The notes under the pieces were generated by a model. It saw only the letters and a list, made by a program, of their open reading frames with translations. It was not told where the DNA came from and made no database searches. The translations under genes were made by a program, and so were the position numbers. From Calcarisporiella thermophila CBS 279.70 (Eukaryota; Calcarisporiellomycota): a DNA stretch of 64,000 nt. The stretch lies in the NCBI RefSeq assembly GCF_041956535.1, contig NW_027192193.1:173530-237529 (forward strand), written 5' to 3'. Numbering within the stretch: position 1 is the stretch's first letter; each line of letters begins with the position of its first letter. Shown one piece after another: positions 35,067 to 48,945 of this stretch.

Positions 35067-38000
35067 TCAAATGCTCATCCGCCGCGCAACCTTGCCACGC
35101 CGCACCTTGCGCTCCTTTTCGGCACTCTCCACCACCATGTCGGGAAGCTTCCCCTCCTTCCTCCAAATCCGCAGCTGCTCCTTGCCGTACTCGTAGCCGA
35201 CCTGCAGGATCTCGTCGTATTTCCCAAACTCCAGGGTCCCGAAGTTCTGCACCGGCGCGCGCATGTAAAAGCACCCGGGGGTGGCCTTTGCCTCCTCCAG
35301 CTGCTTCACCGACGAAACGTACGCAAGCCGCGACTGGATATCCGCAATGGTGGGGATGCGGTTGTGCCGGCGGAAGGGGTTAAGCGAGTTCAGGATCACC
35401 CACCACCCAGACAGAGAGTCGCCATAGTTGACGGGCGACGTGTCGTCTGCCGACGCAACGTCCACGGCAAAAATGGTATCGGTGCCAAGGCTCTTCATGA
35501 TGCTCACCTAAAAAGAAGAAAGCAAGCACGGTATACCAGTGTCAGTGATGTACAATTAAACTCTCTCGGTGCCCTCCACCCCCTCTCCCCTCTCCCCTCT
35601 CTCCTCTCTCTCGCCCCCATCCCAACCAGCCGCTCGCAGGTACCTACCGGGAGAATGTCCATGTATCCACCATCAACCAGCATGTTGCCATTGTCGCAGA
35701 GGGGCGGCATGTAGCCGGACAGACTCATGCTCGCCCGCACGTAGCGCCAGGCGTAGCCCGTCGTGTGGACCTCCATCCGACTCCATGTGATGTTGGTGGT
35801 AACGCAAAAGTAGGGGAGCCACATGTCCTCGATCATCGTGTCGAAGAAGCACTTCCAGATCGCGCGGTTGAACTCATGCCCGGTGAACCACGCGGTGACC
35901 GGGTAGGTGAGGTCCGCGAGCTGCCGCCACACGGACGACACCCGCCCGGAAAACATCTTGGCCGGACCGATCACCCCCAGGTGGTCAGGGTACTTGGCAT
36001 AGAGCCCGCCCACAAAGGCGCCAATCGACGTGCCCCCAATCATGTCGATGGGGATCCCCTCCTCCTCCATCGCCTTCAACACCCCAATGTGCGCGATCCC
36101 CCTTGCACCGCCCCCTCCCAGCACCAGCCCCACCGACTTTCCGGTCAGTCTCCGCGCGAGCCGCGCGAAATCGCTGCGGTTCCCCGAGAAGTACGCGGGG
36201 CTCACGGACGTCCCCTTCTTCAGGAACTGGAACTGCGTCAGCTGGCGCTGGTAATACTTCTGCAAGTTCTGTTTGATGCTCACGAGAGTGAGCTTGCGGG
36301 TCAGCCGCGGGGCGTCGTGGCCAGAGAGGATGGGGCGGCGGATCTCGGGCATGCACACGTGGTGGTGCGCGTGGATCCACATGCGGTTCTGGAAAGCGCA
36401 TTAGTTTGGATGCTGTTAGTCCTGCAATGGCCCAATACGGCATGGCGTGCCACTTACCTTTAACCATTTCTGGGTGGAGCCCCTGTCAAAATGCCGGCCT
36501 GCATGCAGCAGGACGAGCTCCTTCCGTGCCGTCGTCTTGGTGTGCAGAAGGAATCGTTCGAATTCGCCGATGGAGGGGTCGTCGTCTCCCAGCCCAACAA
36601 GGAGGATGCAGTCCGCCTGCCGAATGCAGGTCTGCGTCCACGGGGTGTTGACCCCACTGTCCGCCAGGTAGAGCACGATTCGCGCACGCTCCTCCTGCTC
36701 CGCCAGCCAGTTCATGAGCTTGAGTTTCCCCATCTTGGTGAACGCGTGCTTGCCCATCGCCCCGACCACGGTCGTTTGGTTCAGCAGCGTGGTGGTCGCA
36801 CCCACCCCCTCCAGGGCGGTCTTCAATCGCTTCGCAAATTCCGCGACGGGGACCCCCGCGTTCACCGGCAGCAACCCGACTGTCTTCAGGTTCACGTTGT
36901 TCTTGCCGAGCGACTCCTCGGACGACTTGGTCAGTCTCCCCGCAATGACACGCGATATCTGCAGGGTAATTTCTGGGTGGCGCATGGCCAGCGCATTGAA
37001 GAGTGTTTTGGGCATGCGCGCCAGCTCCGTGTCGCGGATCGCGTGCAGCGTCGAGGGACGCGCCGAGCCCACGAGAACCTCAAGCTCGCCAACGCTGTCG
37101 CCCTGGCCGTATTCGCGTTGGATGTCAATGCCGCCCCCAGGCCGCTCGTTGATGGTACGCAGCCGTCCATTGAGAACAATGTAGATGGAGTCCGCAGCGT
37201 CGCATTGGCGGTATATAACGTGTCCCGCATTGACCTGAACCCACTCCATGGCGTAGTCGATTTGAAGCACTAGTTTATATGCATAAAGGTTAGAGAGAAG
37301 AGTCGGGAACTGCCACCGCAGGCGAGGCCGTTCTGGCCGGGGAAAAAAAAAACTCGTGTAAACCTACCCAAAGGGGAAATGGAGGTGATGAGCCGTTTGG
37401 CGAGCGTGAGAAGTACCCGTGGATGACGCTCCATTATACGATCTAAGCTCTCCTTGCTCAAGTAGCCCACGTACGTGTCAGTGCTGGCGCAGATGTTGAC
37501 AAAACTCGGATACCCGCTCAGTGCCGACAGATACCCAGCCAGTCCCCCCGGTTTCACCATAAACACCGAGCGTACATCGCCTCGCTTATTCTGTTTTGCT
37601 TTATCGTTACCAGCCTCCCGGCCTAACCCTCCGGCCTCCGCACTCATTTTACGATCTATCTCACGTCGTAGCCATTCCTTCCGCTCCTGCTGCTGGGTCA
37701 CCGGGGGAGGGTTTGTCTCTTCGGTGTATGGCAAAATGCTACCCTCGGCCGCCCCATCCTCCCTCTTCACAATGGACACATCCAAAAGCCCGTCGATGAC
37801 GAAAAAGAGGCCCACGTTCCGCTCATTCTCGCGCACCAACGTCGAACCTTGTGGGAAGAAGAGCAGCTCGACCTCGTTCTCGAGCTCGCTATTCGTCGTG
37901 GAGGCCGTCTGGGTCGATTCCGTCTCGAAGTCGTCGAAATAGTCGGACATCCCGGCAGGCGCATTGGAACGAGCCCGCCTCCCGGGCCCCGACGCTGACA

Positions 38001-39705
38001 TGCCCGTGGGCGTGGAGGCGGATTTTCTCGGCGGGATGGGCGGCTCGGCCAGCCCGATTGCCCGAGCAATGGCATCCATCACCACATCCCGCAGAGTCAG
38101 GCTATCTTCTGTCTCGGGCAACACGTCGGGGCGTGATTTCTCCGAGGGAGCTATCGAGAGCGGCGAGGTTAACCCCCGCGTGAATTCATCGTCCACCAGA
38201 GCACGTCTCGCCAACGTCGCTTCCCGTAGCGCCTGCCTCGCTTTCCGCCTTCTCAGCGTTGCCAGTCCGCTGTCACTCATTTCGGACGCCGCAGCATTCT
38301 CCATAAATTTGCGTCGCATCCCCTCGAGCACGCTATTGTCGATCAAATTGGGGGGCAAATCGTATCCGGAAATAGCGTTCATCCGGCGCTCGATCCTTAG
38401 TAGCTCGGGAGTGAGCCCAAGATATCGGTTGCTCGTCAGAAAAGTGACGCGCTGGAATCGCGTTAGAATCACTTGCACTATATGGGCCGCCGCATTTGGG
38501 TATTTGCGGGTTAGGCGTCGGAATGCCTCTGCGGGAATCACCGCGAGAGTAGTATCAATGGTGGCGCGCGCAACAAGCAAGTTGGTAGATTTACGGCGAG
38601 CCTGAGAAAGCGTAGAGCCGGCATCGCTCCGGGTATCGGCAAGATATTCCTCCTCAGCAAGGTCGACGCGCGAGGATGCTAGAGAATCGGGTCGAGCATA
38701 TCCTTCAGCGTCGGCTTGGTCGAGCTGTGGGAAGACCGCCGAGAGGTCCTCCGGATCTGGGGATGTGTCCCGCGATCGTGCATCCTTTCCAACTAGCCTA
38801 GGGCTACCCGATGGGTAGGGCTGCTGAGACATGGCCATCGTCATTGGGGTTGCGGACGCCAGATTGGAGGAGGTCCGGCCCTGAGAAATCTTTCTCTCAC
38901 GCCTTGGGTGCCTTCCCGGCCCCATATGCTCCGCCATACTAGCGCCGTTATTGTCATGCTTCAATTTGATGTCCTCGGTGAACAGAGAAAGGATGGTAAA
39001 TAAGCTTGACAATGTGCCTCCGGCGCGCACCTCATTCAGCAGGACAAAATCCGAAGTCGAATCCTCGCCCTCGTCGCTGAAATTGCGATCGGACGCATCC
39101 TCATTGCGTGTAACATAAACCTGCACGCATCCATCGACAACAATGTAGAAAGAACGCTCCTGCTCCGGATCGCGGAACAAGGTATCTCCAGCGATGAGCT
39201 TACGCGTCTGAAGGTGACGCGCCAATTCATGGAAAACCGGCTGCTCCAAATAGCCGAAGATCTTGATCGATTGTAGGAATGCACTCAAAAACTCATCTGG
39301 GTAGTTTTTGAATCCAGGCTTCTCATCATCATTGGCGGTGTCCGGTTGCAGATCGAATGAGGTCTGAAGCTTTACGGTTTCCTGTGGGAGTCGCGAGTAC
39401 TTTGTAAGCAGGCGATATCGCACCACGATGTAGGTTGCAAACATAACCAGGAGCACCACCGCGAGAAGAGTGGTGAAGTTGAGCTGAAGCGTGAAAGACC
39501 ACGTGAGAATGCGGTAGGTGACGATGGGAAGGGTGATGGTTGCGAACGATACGAGGCGATAGAGGAGCGAAGGAAGAGTAGAGAAAAAGATATGGAAAAG
39601 TAGGGCGGAGAGGCTGCCAGAGGAGCGCGCTGGTGCCTCAACGCCGACAGCCGTGGCGACAGTGGGGACACTGTCGAAGACCGAGGCGGAAGTGCTCATT
39701 TCCAT
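35067..39705 (-). CDS. NTE1: Lysophospholipase NTE1 (neuropathy target esterase family)
   Basis: A 1443-residue ER-membrane phospholipase B that deacylates phosphatidylcholine to glycerophosphocholine. Four exons: 39705..37368, 37269..36458, 36388..35648 and 35507..35067. N-terminal hydrophobic segments (about 28-105, including FTTLLAVVLLVMFATYIVV) anchor it. Cyclic-nucleotide-binding-like domains follow, with FLQSIKIFGYLEQPVFHELA, then LFFPQGSTLVRENERNVGLFFVIDG and, across the intron, YAMEWVQVNAGHVIYRQ. The patatin domain carries the oxyanion motif GGGGARG at 1141-1147, nucleophile GTSIG (Ser1171) and DGG at 1289-1291, so the Ser-Asp dyad is intact. A Ser-rich linker lies between the first two cNMP domains, as in other fungi. 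Confidence 0.95.
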
Positions 39706-41213
39706 AGTGATTGTGATCAGCGAGAAGGCATAGGAAAAGGGCGAGAGTGTTAAGGAAAAATAAAACTAAAAAGAAAAGATTATATGCCAGCGATAAATAA
39801 AATTTGTGGCAACTTGGAAGGGCATGACGGATTGGTTTTAAAAACGAGTATTGAGTTAGGTTACCACCTCGGAAAGAGTAGTCACAAATTGACATTTCAT
39901 CACCCTATAACTATACTGTTCATAATCTTTCCTTGGAATATGGTCATGAACTCTATTGAAACTAGGCTACAGTACGGGAGATGCCCTTAGACTTTTAATT
40001 CTATCTGTGAAAACGAACTAGGCAGCTAAGCACTGAGTTCACGTTATCCTTTAGCCGCTCTCGTATTCTTAATAAGAGTGAAGAGAAGAGATCCATTTTA
40101 TCCTGGTTCAAGCAAAAAAAAAAGAAAGATCCTCAAGATGGATACATATACCCGACAGGTAGAGTGGAGCACTTGCTCGGGTTCAGTTTAAGTTTCTTTT
40201 CATATATACATATATCAAAGACAAAACTGAAAGTTTGCAATAGGTAATTAAGCAGGACAAAGGGAGATTAGAAATCGAGATTTCCGACGAAACTGATATA
40301 ATGTCCATTTGTCGGAGCGAAAGATTGTTCTGCCTACAAGGCCAATTTGCATTGTAGCTAATGAAAAAAGTCTGAATATGATCATCAAGTGAGGAAGAGT
40401 ATCTTGATGGTGTGAAGTAGTAATACTGTGCAAAGTGTTAGCCATTTGTATGAATCGGCGGAGAGCTTGACGTTGCGCTTTATTCATATTTAAGCATTGG
40501 CACCTTATAATCATAATATTCCTACGGGGAGAGATCCCGAGCTTATTGCCAATATCTCTAAAATTTGGCTAAATTCGACAATTTATGAGTACTATGGTGC
40601 TATTAAGAATCACTTGCACACTTATGCAAACACAGGCTGATTGTAGGAGTTTTCCAATGGTCAAGGGCAGAACGCCACAATATAGAAAGAAGCTATGAGG
40701 AAGCATTGATTGGATCCTCTACAATCATCGACAAGATGGCACGCTGATTGTAGAGCTCATGTATATATATAATCTCCGAGTTAACAAGACAAAGTCTGTA
40801 AGGATGATACATCGAGGTTGACGGTTGTGCCTTCGCGATTTTCTCAGAGCCAATTTCCTGGAGTCTCAATTGTTCAATATTGACCATAGTTGGTGTGTGT
40901 GCTTGGGAACTTAGATTGCAGGAATCTTGTCCCAACGCGATTCCCAAGCATTTGTCTCTTCTGGAAGTCATGCAAGTGCTAACGATGCATATGATATAAT
41001 TTCAAAAAGTGACTGCTATCTCTTCGGCTTTCGGCGGGGACAGGTTTTGCATTTTAAACTTCTCAATAGCAAGGGATACTTAGTTTTTCTTCGGTCGAAA
41101 ACGCCAACTTAAAACGTGAAATTCCATATCGAGTTTTCAAAATTGCACGTAAATTGGGTCTATTTTTTCGTTTCTCATTGCCTCCATTCTCGAAAAATCT
41201 TCACGAGAAAAAA
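39706..41213. other. Intergenic region, no gene seen
   Basis: About 1.5 kb, AT-rich, between divergent NTE1 and the fasciclin gene. Short frames only. It probably contains both promoters. Confidence 0.55.
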
Positions 41214-42519
41214 ATGAACCCCCATTGCAACCGAATGCCGCGCATTCCACACCTAGCATTGCTCCTTCTCTGCGTGCTTTTCGTTTCTGGCTTGGCTCAT
41301 GCCGACGACCAGAAGGCTCCAGTGGACCTCTTGCCAAAGCAAAATTTCACCGAGCAATCGCTTGCTAATCTCACGCTGGCGCAAGCGCTTAATGAGACGA
41401 TCTCGCGAAACCCGCAATTTACTCAGTTTGCTCAGTTTATAGAGAACCTCAACCTCACCAGCACGCTAAACGATACGTCCAAGAACTACACTGTCTTTGT
41501 GCCCGACTTCTCGGCTCTCGCGGAACAAATCCCGAAACTATTTCGCATCGACAATGCTACGCTCGCGGACATTGCTCGGTATCATATTGTTCCCTGGCTG
41601 TGGCGTAACGACCAGCTCAACAACAGCGTGAGCTTTGCCCAGGCCCTCCTTACCAACCGAACTCGTGTGAATTTGCCGGAAGGGGAAGGCCAAGTGGTTG
41701 GCTTGATCAAAAATGAGAGCGGTTTCTATGTTCACTATGGAAGTGGCACTGCAAAGGTCCAGCAAGCGGATATCACCCTGAAAAACGGGGTGGTGCATAT
41801 CGTTGACAAGGTGAAGTGCTGGCGGCTCCTCTTGCAGTTTTATTGGTATGGCGATTGAGGCGGGGAAACTAACCTGGGATTCGGTGTGTTATTATTAGGT
41901 GTTCACCATCCCACAAAACACGACCGAAACACTGCGTGAGGCCAAGCTGAGCAAGCTCTCGAGCCTGCTTGACCAGGCTAATCTAACCGAGGCCGTCAAT
42001 AACTTTACAGGAATCACCCTATTTGCTCCGAGCGACGAGTAGGTTCCAACCATCTTCCCTTGTCTATTCCAGCACCTAGACTTACTACTTGCGAATTTTG
42101 AAAATAGCGCATTGGATGACGCAGACCTGAAGGATTTGAACCAAACCGAGCTGGTGAACCTGTTGAAGTATCATCTCCTACACCCGGATGTCATTTATTC
42201 AAACCTTGTCTCCGGAAACACCACTATCCAAACCGTCCAAGGCAGTAACCTGACGGCGTTTAACGACACCAAAGGCGTCCAACTACGCGATGCTCAGAAC
42301 AATACCGTGCGCGTGATATCGGCCAACCAACTGACCTCCAACGGAGTAGTGCACGTGATTGACAAAGTTCTCAAACCACCCAACGACACTCTAAATGGCA
42401 CCATGCCCGTCAACCTGGGGATTACCGACTCTCGTGGAGCTCGAAGCGCTGGTTCACAGCTTGTGGCCACTGGAGGATGGATTGCCCTCATCAGTGTAGT
42501 CTACATGTTTTTGTTGTAA
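41214..42519 (+). CDS. Fasciclin (FAS1) domain GPI-anchored protein
   Basis: A 382-residue surface adhesion-type protein. Exons 41214..41810, 41899..42038 and 42108..42519. Signal peptide with LALLLLCVLFVSGLAHA. Two FAS1 domains: the first (about 45-199) with NLTSTLNDTSKNYTVFVPDFSAL, ARYHIVPW and GVVHIVDK; the second (about 200-345) with LSSLLDQANLTEAVNN, GITLFAPSDDAL, LLKYHLLHPD and NGVVHVIDKVL. The H1 and H2 motifs of FAS1 are clear in both. There are many NxS/T sites. The C terminus ends in a hydrophobic stretch (WIALISVVYMFLL) typical of GPI signals. It fits cell-surface or wall-associated fungal fasciclins. Confidence 0.92.
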
Positions 42520-43626
42520 GAACGCGTCAACGCCAATCTTACGGTAATATGTATTCGATAAAACAGTTTGTACTACTACGAATTAGCCAGATAGCAATGT
42601 TTTTTAATTTGTTGAAATAGCCATGCTTAGTGTCTTCCAATATTTATTTTAATAAAACGCACAGAGTTAACGTATCACTTTTCATTGCATGTGAGATGGA
42701 CACTGGATGTGAAATGGAGCCATGTTGCTCATTCCACGAAGGGGAAATCAGTTATAATAGGAGGTTTCCTATTTTCATACACCATCGAAACTCAAGTAAA
42801 ACATCGAAATATCCCCGTATCGCTACCCAGAATTAAAGGAAAACGAGCCGAAGGGTCGTACGAGGAATAGTCCATTTGAATGAAAAAAGGGTTAAGTCAT
42901 GGTGCAATTAAAGACAAGTACAGGGGATCTTTTTTAACAGTAATATCGTGTATAAAACTATGTATAAATGTCTCTAACATTTTTTTTTTGCTTTGACTCA
43001 TAATGCTTTAATTTTTGCCATTGTGACTTGAAGTCAGAGGTGATCAAAGCCCCTCAATCATGGTTTGGTTGGTTAAGTATTTGGAACTGATAAACATCAT
43101 GTTTGCAACAATATTTTCTGTTTGGGAAAGGGCAGCTGCAAGTGCGACTTTGGTGTTAATAGGGATTAACGGGCTCGAACCATGTTTCCTCCTGGCCATT
43201 TAAGCGAGAGAGCTAACCCTCTCAATAATAGGAGCTTCGTTGAAAGCTTACCAATGGGTTACGAGTAAATCCAGGAAGGCTCCTGGTATTGCTGGTTGCC
43301 CATACTTCCAATCATCATTCGCTCTTCACCTCATTGCGGTCAACGAACATTTTTCGCCTCCATTTTTTCTCGAAGGAGTCGCCTATGGCTAGTACGGAGG
43401 TATTGCAGCCAATCTAAATGCCAGTAAGGGCACCGAACTCTGAAGGGCCATCGCCAAGAACTTTATTGATTGGAGTGCCTCCAGTGGTCCAAAGCCACAA
43501 GCTCTTTTCTGCCTCTCAAACGAACATTCTTTGTCCTGTGAGTAATATAACTTTGTATTATTCCCCAACCGGCATTGTGTTTATATATTGGCATATTATT
43601 CTCAGCATTTTAATCCAATAATCGTT
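42520..43626. other. Intergenic region, no gene seen
   Basis: About 1.1 kb, AT-rich, between the fasciclin gene and the second Zn2Cys6 factor. No supported gene or repeat. Confidence 0.55.
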
Positions 43627-46065
43627 ATGCCACCCATCACACTCCGTCCAGAATCTGATTCATCTCCTGATCCAAATTCCCCCGATGCAAAAATTAACCG
43701 TGTAGGCAAAGCATGCCAGCCATGCCGCCGAAAAAAGCAGAAATGTGACGGGAATCGAAATGGTTGCTCGCGTTGCAAAAGACTAGGCATCAAATGCTTC
43801 TTTGAGGCTTTCATCGCACGGCGAGGTCGTCCTCCCGCCCGACACTATGGAGAATGCGAGCAGATACTTTTCGAGGCTAAAAATTCAGTACTCAAGCAGA
43901 TTTCGAAGCACCATAACCAATGGATGCGACTACAACTAGCACTCCCACAGACAGAATGTGCGGTCAGAAGTATAGGGGTACATATCCATATTTCTGAGGT
44001 GGTTGGCTCTCTCGTTTGGGGTTTTGTACTGACTCGATCTCTCCCTTTCACGTTTTAGCCACGGATGGTGGACAAATCCAACTACGAGATAACTTGGTTT
44101 TGGGATTGGGCCCCGGAAAAGAATTTCGATCGTGTGACAAGCCCCAGTATACCTGCCAACGATATGCTCAGCATTCTCATTGCGAAGTTTAGCGCCCTGA
44201 GTGTGGGTGAGCGTATCGTCAAAAATTTTCCCCGCCTTGCCTATGAAGAGTCTGACTTTGCCGAGTATAAGGGAGCCAAAAATCCGCTCGAGAGCCTGAC
44301 AGAGGACCAAGCACTCTACCTGCTCCACGTGTGGTTCAAGCAGCATGTGTTCTGTAACATCCTCAACCAAACGATCATGGTTTCCAACTATCGACGCAAG
44401 CAATTTGATCCATTCCTGTATGCAGTGGTGTTTGCCGACGCCTTGGACATGGTGAACCTCTACAACATGCCAAGGGTGCATCGGCCGGGCTCATTCTTCG
44501 TCGACTATGCGCTCTCGCTGCTGGAGCGGGAGACCTTCGAGCCGTCGCTGCCAAAGCTGCAGGGTCTCTTTCTCCTCTCCATCATATTGATGGACTCGGG
44601 AGAGTCCAGAAAGGGTCTACTGATCGTGGCATTGGCGCGTAGAATGGCGAGCCAGCTGAGAATCCCAGAGCTGGACGATATACTGTTTGGGGACGAGCTT
44701 GACCCCATAGAGCGGGAACTGCGCACCAACATCTGGTGGGCTATGCGAATCGCCTTCTCGTGGGGAGTGTTCCATTCGGGGCTACGGGTGGACAACGAAG
44801 CCATGACTGCACGGGTCAAACTGCCGGTCAAGGATGAGAAAGAATCGGTGCTCTACGAACTGGATCGGAGCCACGGCTTCTGTGCCTCGCCGGAAGACTA
44901 CGCAAACGTAATCCGCACCTTCTACAGTTGCGCCTATCTGATCGTGGTGTTTACGGAGATGTGGATGCAAATCGTCCCGGCTCCTAGCGGCCTTTCCCTG
45001 CTAGGGCCACAAGTTCCCAGGCTGATTGAGGGCGTATCAACCCCATCGCCGCAGGCACTCTCCCGTTTCTCTTCCGATTTGGCCGCGCTTGCCAAGGGGA
45101 TCTCGGGCGAGCACGAGCTGTTGGACGCCGCCCAACTCCTCCTTTCCATCCACACCCTAATCATTCACTCGTACTTTCCAAAGGCTCAGGGCGACCAGCC
45201 CATTTTCATCGAAGAGAACACTCTTCTCCAGTGCTTAGAGCCCGCCGACAGTATAGTGGATTTGGCGGAGAAGGTGCTGGAGGAGCCATCCAGCTTTCCG
45301 CTGCACTCGATTGTGGTCTTCGGGCTCAACACGAGTGCCTGTGTGCATATGCTGATGGCCATGTCCCACGATGACGCCAGACGCGACAGTGCCTCCGAGT
45401 ATTTAAAAAGGACACTGCAAATCCTGAGAAATAGAGAGCTGGTCTGTCCGAATCAGGAGCTTGTCCGCACGATTGAGGATTTCCAGTCCGCCAAAGGGGA
45501 CATCGAAAAAGCGGTGCCGGCCTTGGAGGGCGCACGGGAGTCTGCCATCTCTGTTGTGCTCCCCCGTGTGAAGCTACGGCCGTTGTCCGATGCGGGGACG
45601 CTGGATGAGACAACAAGCACCACGCAGGCCGTCGTGCTGATTCGCATCCCCAAGCAGGCCACGCCGGAAATACAGCCGCTCTCCGCGGCAAATTCTCCCG
45701 AGTCCACCGCCTCCTCCATTATGCTGCCGCTACAAACCGAGACAGAAACCATGCTGCAGTCTCTCCTCGATGCACTTGTTCCCTCATTACCAACCAGGAC
45801 GGGTGACCCTCTCCCCTCGGATGCACTGCCCGCCCTGCATGCCGCAAAGCCTTCCATGACTTCGTACGCTGGGCCTATCTTTGCGGAGCACTTTCCCGCG
45901 TTCAACTCGTTTGATTTCCAGCCGTCCCCTTCCTCAAGCGGGTCTCCGTCCCAGTCAAGCGGGGAAAGGGTGGATCCGAAAGCTACCCCCGAGCAGCAGG
46001 GCGAGCTTATGGCTGCCCTCATCAACCTTGCCACCACGCCCGAGTTCTTCAACATCCTCCAGTAG
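43627..46065 (+). CDS. Zn2Cys6 fungal-specific transcription factor
   Basis: A nuclear regulator of about 785 residues. Exons are 43627..about 43977 and 44059..46065. The zinc cluster has Cys30, 33, 40, 47, 50 and 57: ACQPCRRKKQKCD then GCSRCKRLGIKC. The second exon carries the fungal transcription-factor middle-homology region, with the hallmark ARRMASQLRIPELDD and ERELRTNIWWAMRIAFSWG segment, then helical sequence and a Ser/Thr-rich acidic tail ending in LINLATTPEFFNILQ. The exon-1 donor is ambiguous: GTACAT at 43978 or GTCAGA at 43963 both keep the frame and differ by five residues. Targets cannot be predicted. No biosynthetic cluster is next to it. Confidence 0.88.
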
Positions 46066-48945
46066 CCAAGCAAGCCTCCAATGGGCACCAGATAGCTCTT
46101 GCACGAGGATCCAATTCCCGAAATGCCTGCATGACGCCGATTACCAGAACCAGGATTCACCCGCGTAGCAGCCCCCCCCCCCCATGGATGTTGCCGCTAT
46201 GAGAGCTGCGTTACAATGGTCACTCTTCCTGTGCTTATTCTATTTACATTTTCTATAATTTAATATATCGCATACTTGCTTTATTTTATTTTTTGGGGGG
46301 GAGGGGGGGAAACCATCTCTCTATATCTATAGCCCTCTACGCCCAGGTGACCTGGACGCTATCTTTTTGTTTGCCTGTCAATAATTGTGTAAACCCACGT
46401 TTTTTTTTTCCATTTATCAAAGTAAATACCACAGACATGCTTTTGCCATTGGACTGAATTTCTGTTATTGGTCGTACTGTACCACAAACACCACCAGGAC
46501 TGGATCGACCCGAAAACTCCAGGCGCACCCCAAGCCATCGTCAGAGCACATTTGGCTGGGGGAATCGAAACGTTCCTCAACGGGGAAGGAGTGTTCAGAT
46601 GGCCCCATTTAGCTAAGCAACTCTTCTTTCTCTCTCTTTCCGCTATTGTGCCATACGGAAGCTCTCCTAGGAGCAACCAGGGGCCACCTTGAAACCTCCA
46701 GCTACCGCAGTGGACACCATTCAAGCTAGTAATGAATTATTTTTTGGGCTTTGCAGCTCTAGGGCGGAGAAGAGCGGTGAGTGTATGAAAAAAGAGCGGT
46801 TTCGTGAAGGAAATTGTGCCCTGCTCGCTAGCCATTTTGAAAGGCGCTCGTGGCATAATGGATATCCATTTGAGCGCAAGATTAGTTTAAACCGCACCCC
46901 TCAACGCTTGCTCTTTGGTCTGTGACACTTCATGTTCATCTATATCTATTTGTATATATGCTGTGTATGATTATTGATGTTGCAAAATTTAATTAGAACC
47001 AAGTCACTGTGTATCTGCTGGTGTGAGACTCTGTGTCTTGGTCATTTTTCCCATAGAAAATTGATCCCCCATTTACCCCCTCTGTGGCCGTATCATGAGT
47101 GCGTGTAGCTTGATCAGGATGGGGCATTTCGGCCGATAATATGTCGGGGCCACGCTGGCATCGCCAGTAGCACAATCCAATGTACCAAGTAATCAAGCGT
47201 CTCGTGGCTGGATTCGATCGAGCAGACCAGATCGACGAATAGCCGCCATCGGTGGCCACCTGTATCCATCCTATCTCCCTGCTGAACCTTGGAGGGGGAA
47301 TGGCCCGATGGATTTGGATGCCAATTGCCTTAACTTCCAAAAACAACTCTAATCCGGAACTCCGATGGTGCCCAATGGTGGACTTGGTGACTTCATGCGG
47401 CTGCACGAGTCCATGGCGGCGGCTTGCTTACGCAACGGTTAGCGAAGGCCTTCGCATACCGTTTAGCCGGTCAACTGCGATGCAGCTCAGAAATAAGGCT
47501 TTCTTTACTTTTCCCCCCAACCCGTCTTTACCTCCTCGTGGGTTGACGACTATATTTAGTCCATATTGAGCTGGCAAGCTGAATTTGCATTTGTTTTTAT
47601 TTTCTTTCGTGCATGCATCCATACGGTGAATTTAGCTAACGAGCCCATACGCCGCAAGCTGCCGGAAAGCGTGTAAACAAAAATGCTCGCGACGCTAGAG
47701 TGCGAGCTAGTTAGCAATAATAGCACAATCTGCGTCTAGGTGGACACCTTTTCTTGGTTCCAGCCATGCCCGCCCCTTCTAATTAGAGCCGGAGAGCATG
47801 GGTGAAGCGGTGGAGAGGCAGACGGCCTTCCCATCATGCAGAACCTGTGGCTGTGAGTTTCCCCTAAGCCTGGTTAATTAGCCTCCTCCATTAGGGCATT
47901 TCTGGAAACCTGTCGCGTGGCTCTTGGCTGGGCCTAGACTCGATGAGGGAGGGGGAGGCAAGGAGGGATGCATCCAGCCGCCTGCGGGTCCTCGCTGGTC
48001 GCCGACAGACGGAGGCAAGGGCAGGCGATGGCGTCTGGGTGAGATTCGTTCGGTAGAAGGTCTTTCTTTCATTTTCCTGGCCTCGGAGGTTTCAGGGGGA
48101 GGCCGGGAGGGGAGGAGGAACACTGAGCAGCCCGGCTCTGAAGGATATTCGACATGTTTCTATACATATGGACCTCCGAAGATCAGTGGTGAGATGCGTG
48201 GATGCAATCAACTAGGGGCCAGATTCTCTGCTAATCAGCATTTAGTAATTCATATTGCTGTTATCTTCAATAATTAGGTTTTACGTTTCACCCTTTTGGT
48301 TGCCTGCCCATGGAGCTCAATCTCGCTTTGTTCTACAGCATCGTTTAATAACCCAGGGCCGCTTATTTTCCGACCATGAGTAATGGGCCATCGGCGGCCC
48401 GCTGCGGGGGGAGGAGAGGAGGGGAGAGGGCTCGCAGCCGGCGGGCCCGTCCAGCGCTCTTCCTCCCCGCCTCTTACCAATCACCCATGTGGTGACGTCG
48501 GTTAAGGAGGCACTCTATGGCGCCCACACGAATCGTTTGCTTCCATTTCCGTTGCAAGTCAAAGCGATCAAAAATAGCCGGCCAATCAGGCGGGCCCCCG
48601 AGCCTATCGAAAAAATTAGAATCGTCTGCCGGCGACACATTGGAAGATAAAATTAACCCTCCGCCACTTTTAAGGGTTACTAAAGTAAAATAAGCATCTT
48701 ACTGTTTTTTAATATGCAACGTCGTACCAATAACAAGATATAAATTGGATTGTCTTTCCTCAGCAACCCATTTTTTTAAATTCCAATTTTTCATTTCCTC
48801 TATCTCGTTCCTCCTCTTCCCTTTCTCTTCCCCATTGGATTCCTCCTATTTATTCATCTTGTAGTTTCTTTACTCTTCATCAGCCTCCTCTCCCCTTACC
48901 CACACGCTACCAAAGCACTCACACTAGAACTTCTACTCTTCAATA
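46066..48945. other. Long intergenic region, no supported gene
   Basis: About 2.9 kb. Open frames up to 137 codons (for example 46993..47406 on minus) show no motif or splice structure. C- and G-homopolymer runs lie near 46170 and 46295. The last 500 bases before 48946 are the chitin deacetylase promoter: CCAAT-type boxes near 48475 and 48580, a TATA-like TATAAATT at about 48739, and a CT-rich leader. Confidence 0.5.

Noticed and set aside
46993-47406. 137-codon frame on the minus strand
   Set aside because: No recognisable motif, no clear start or promoter, and unlike neighbouring genes in codon pattern. Not enough to call a gene.
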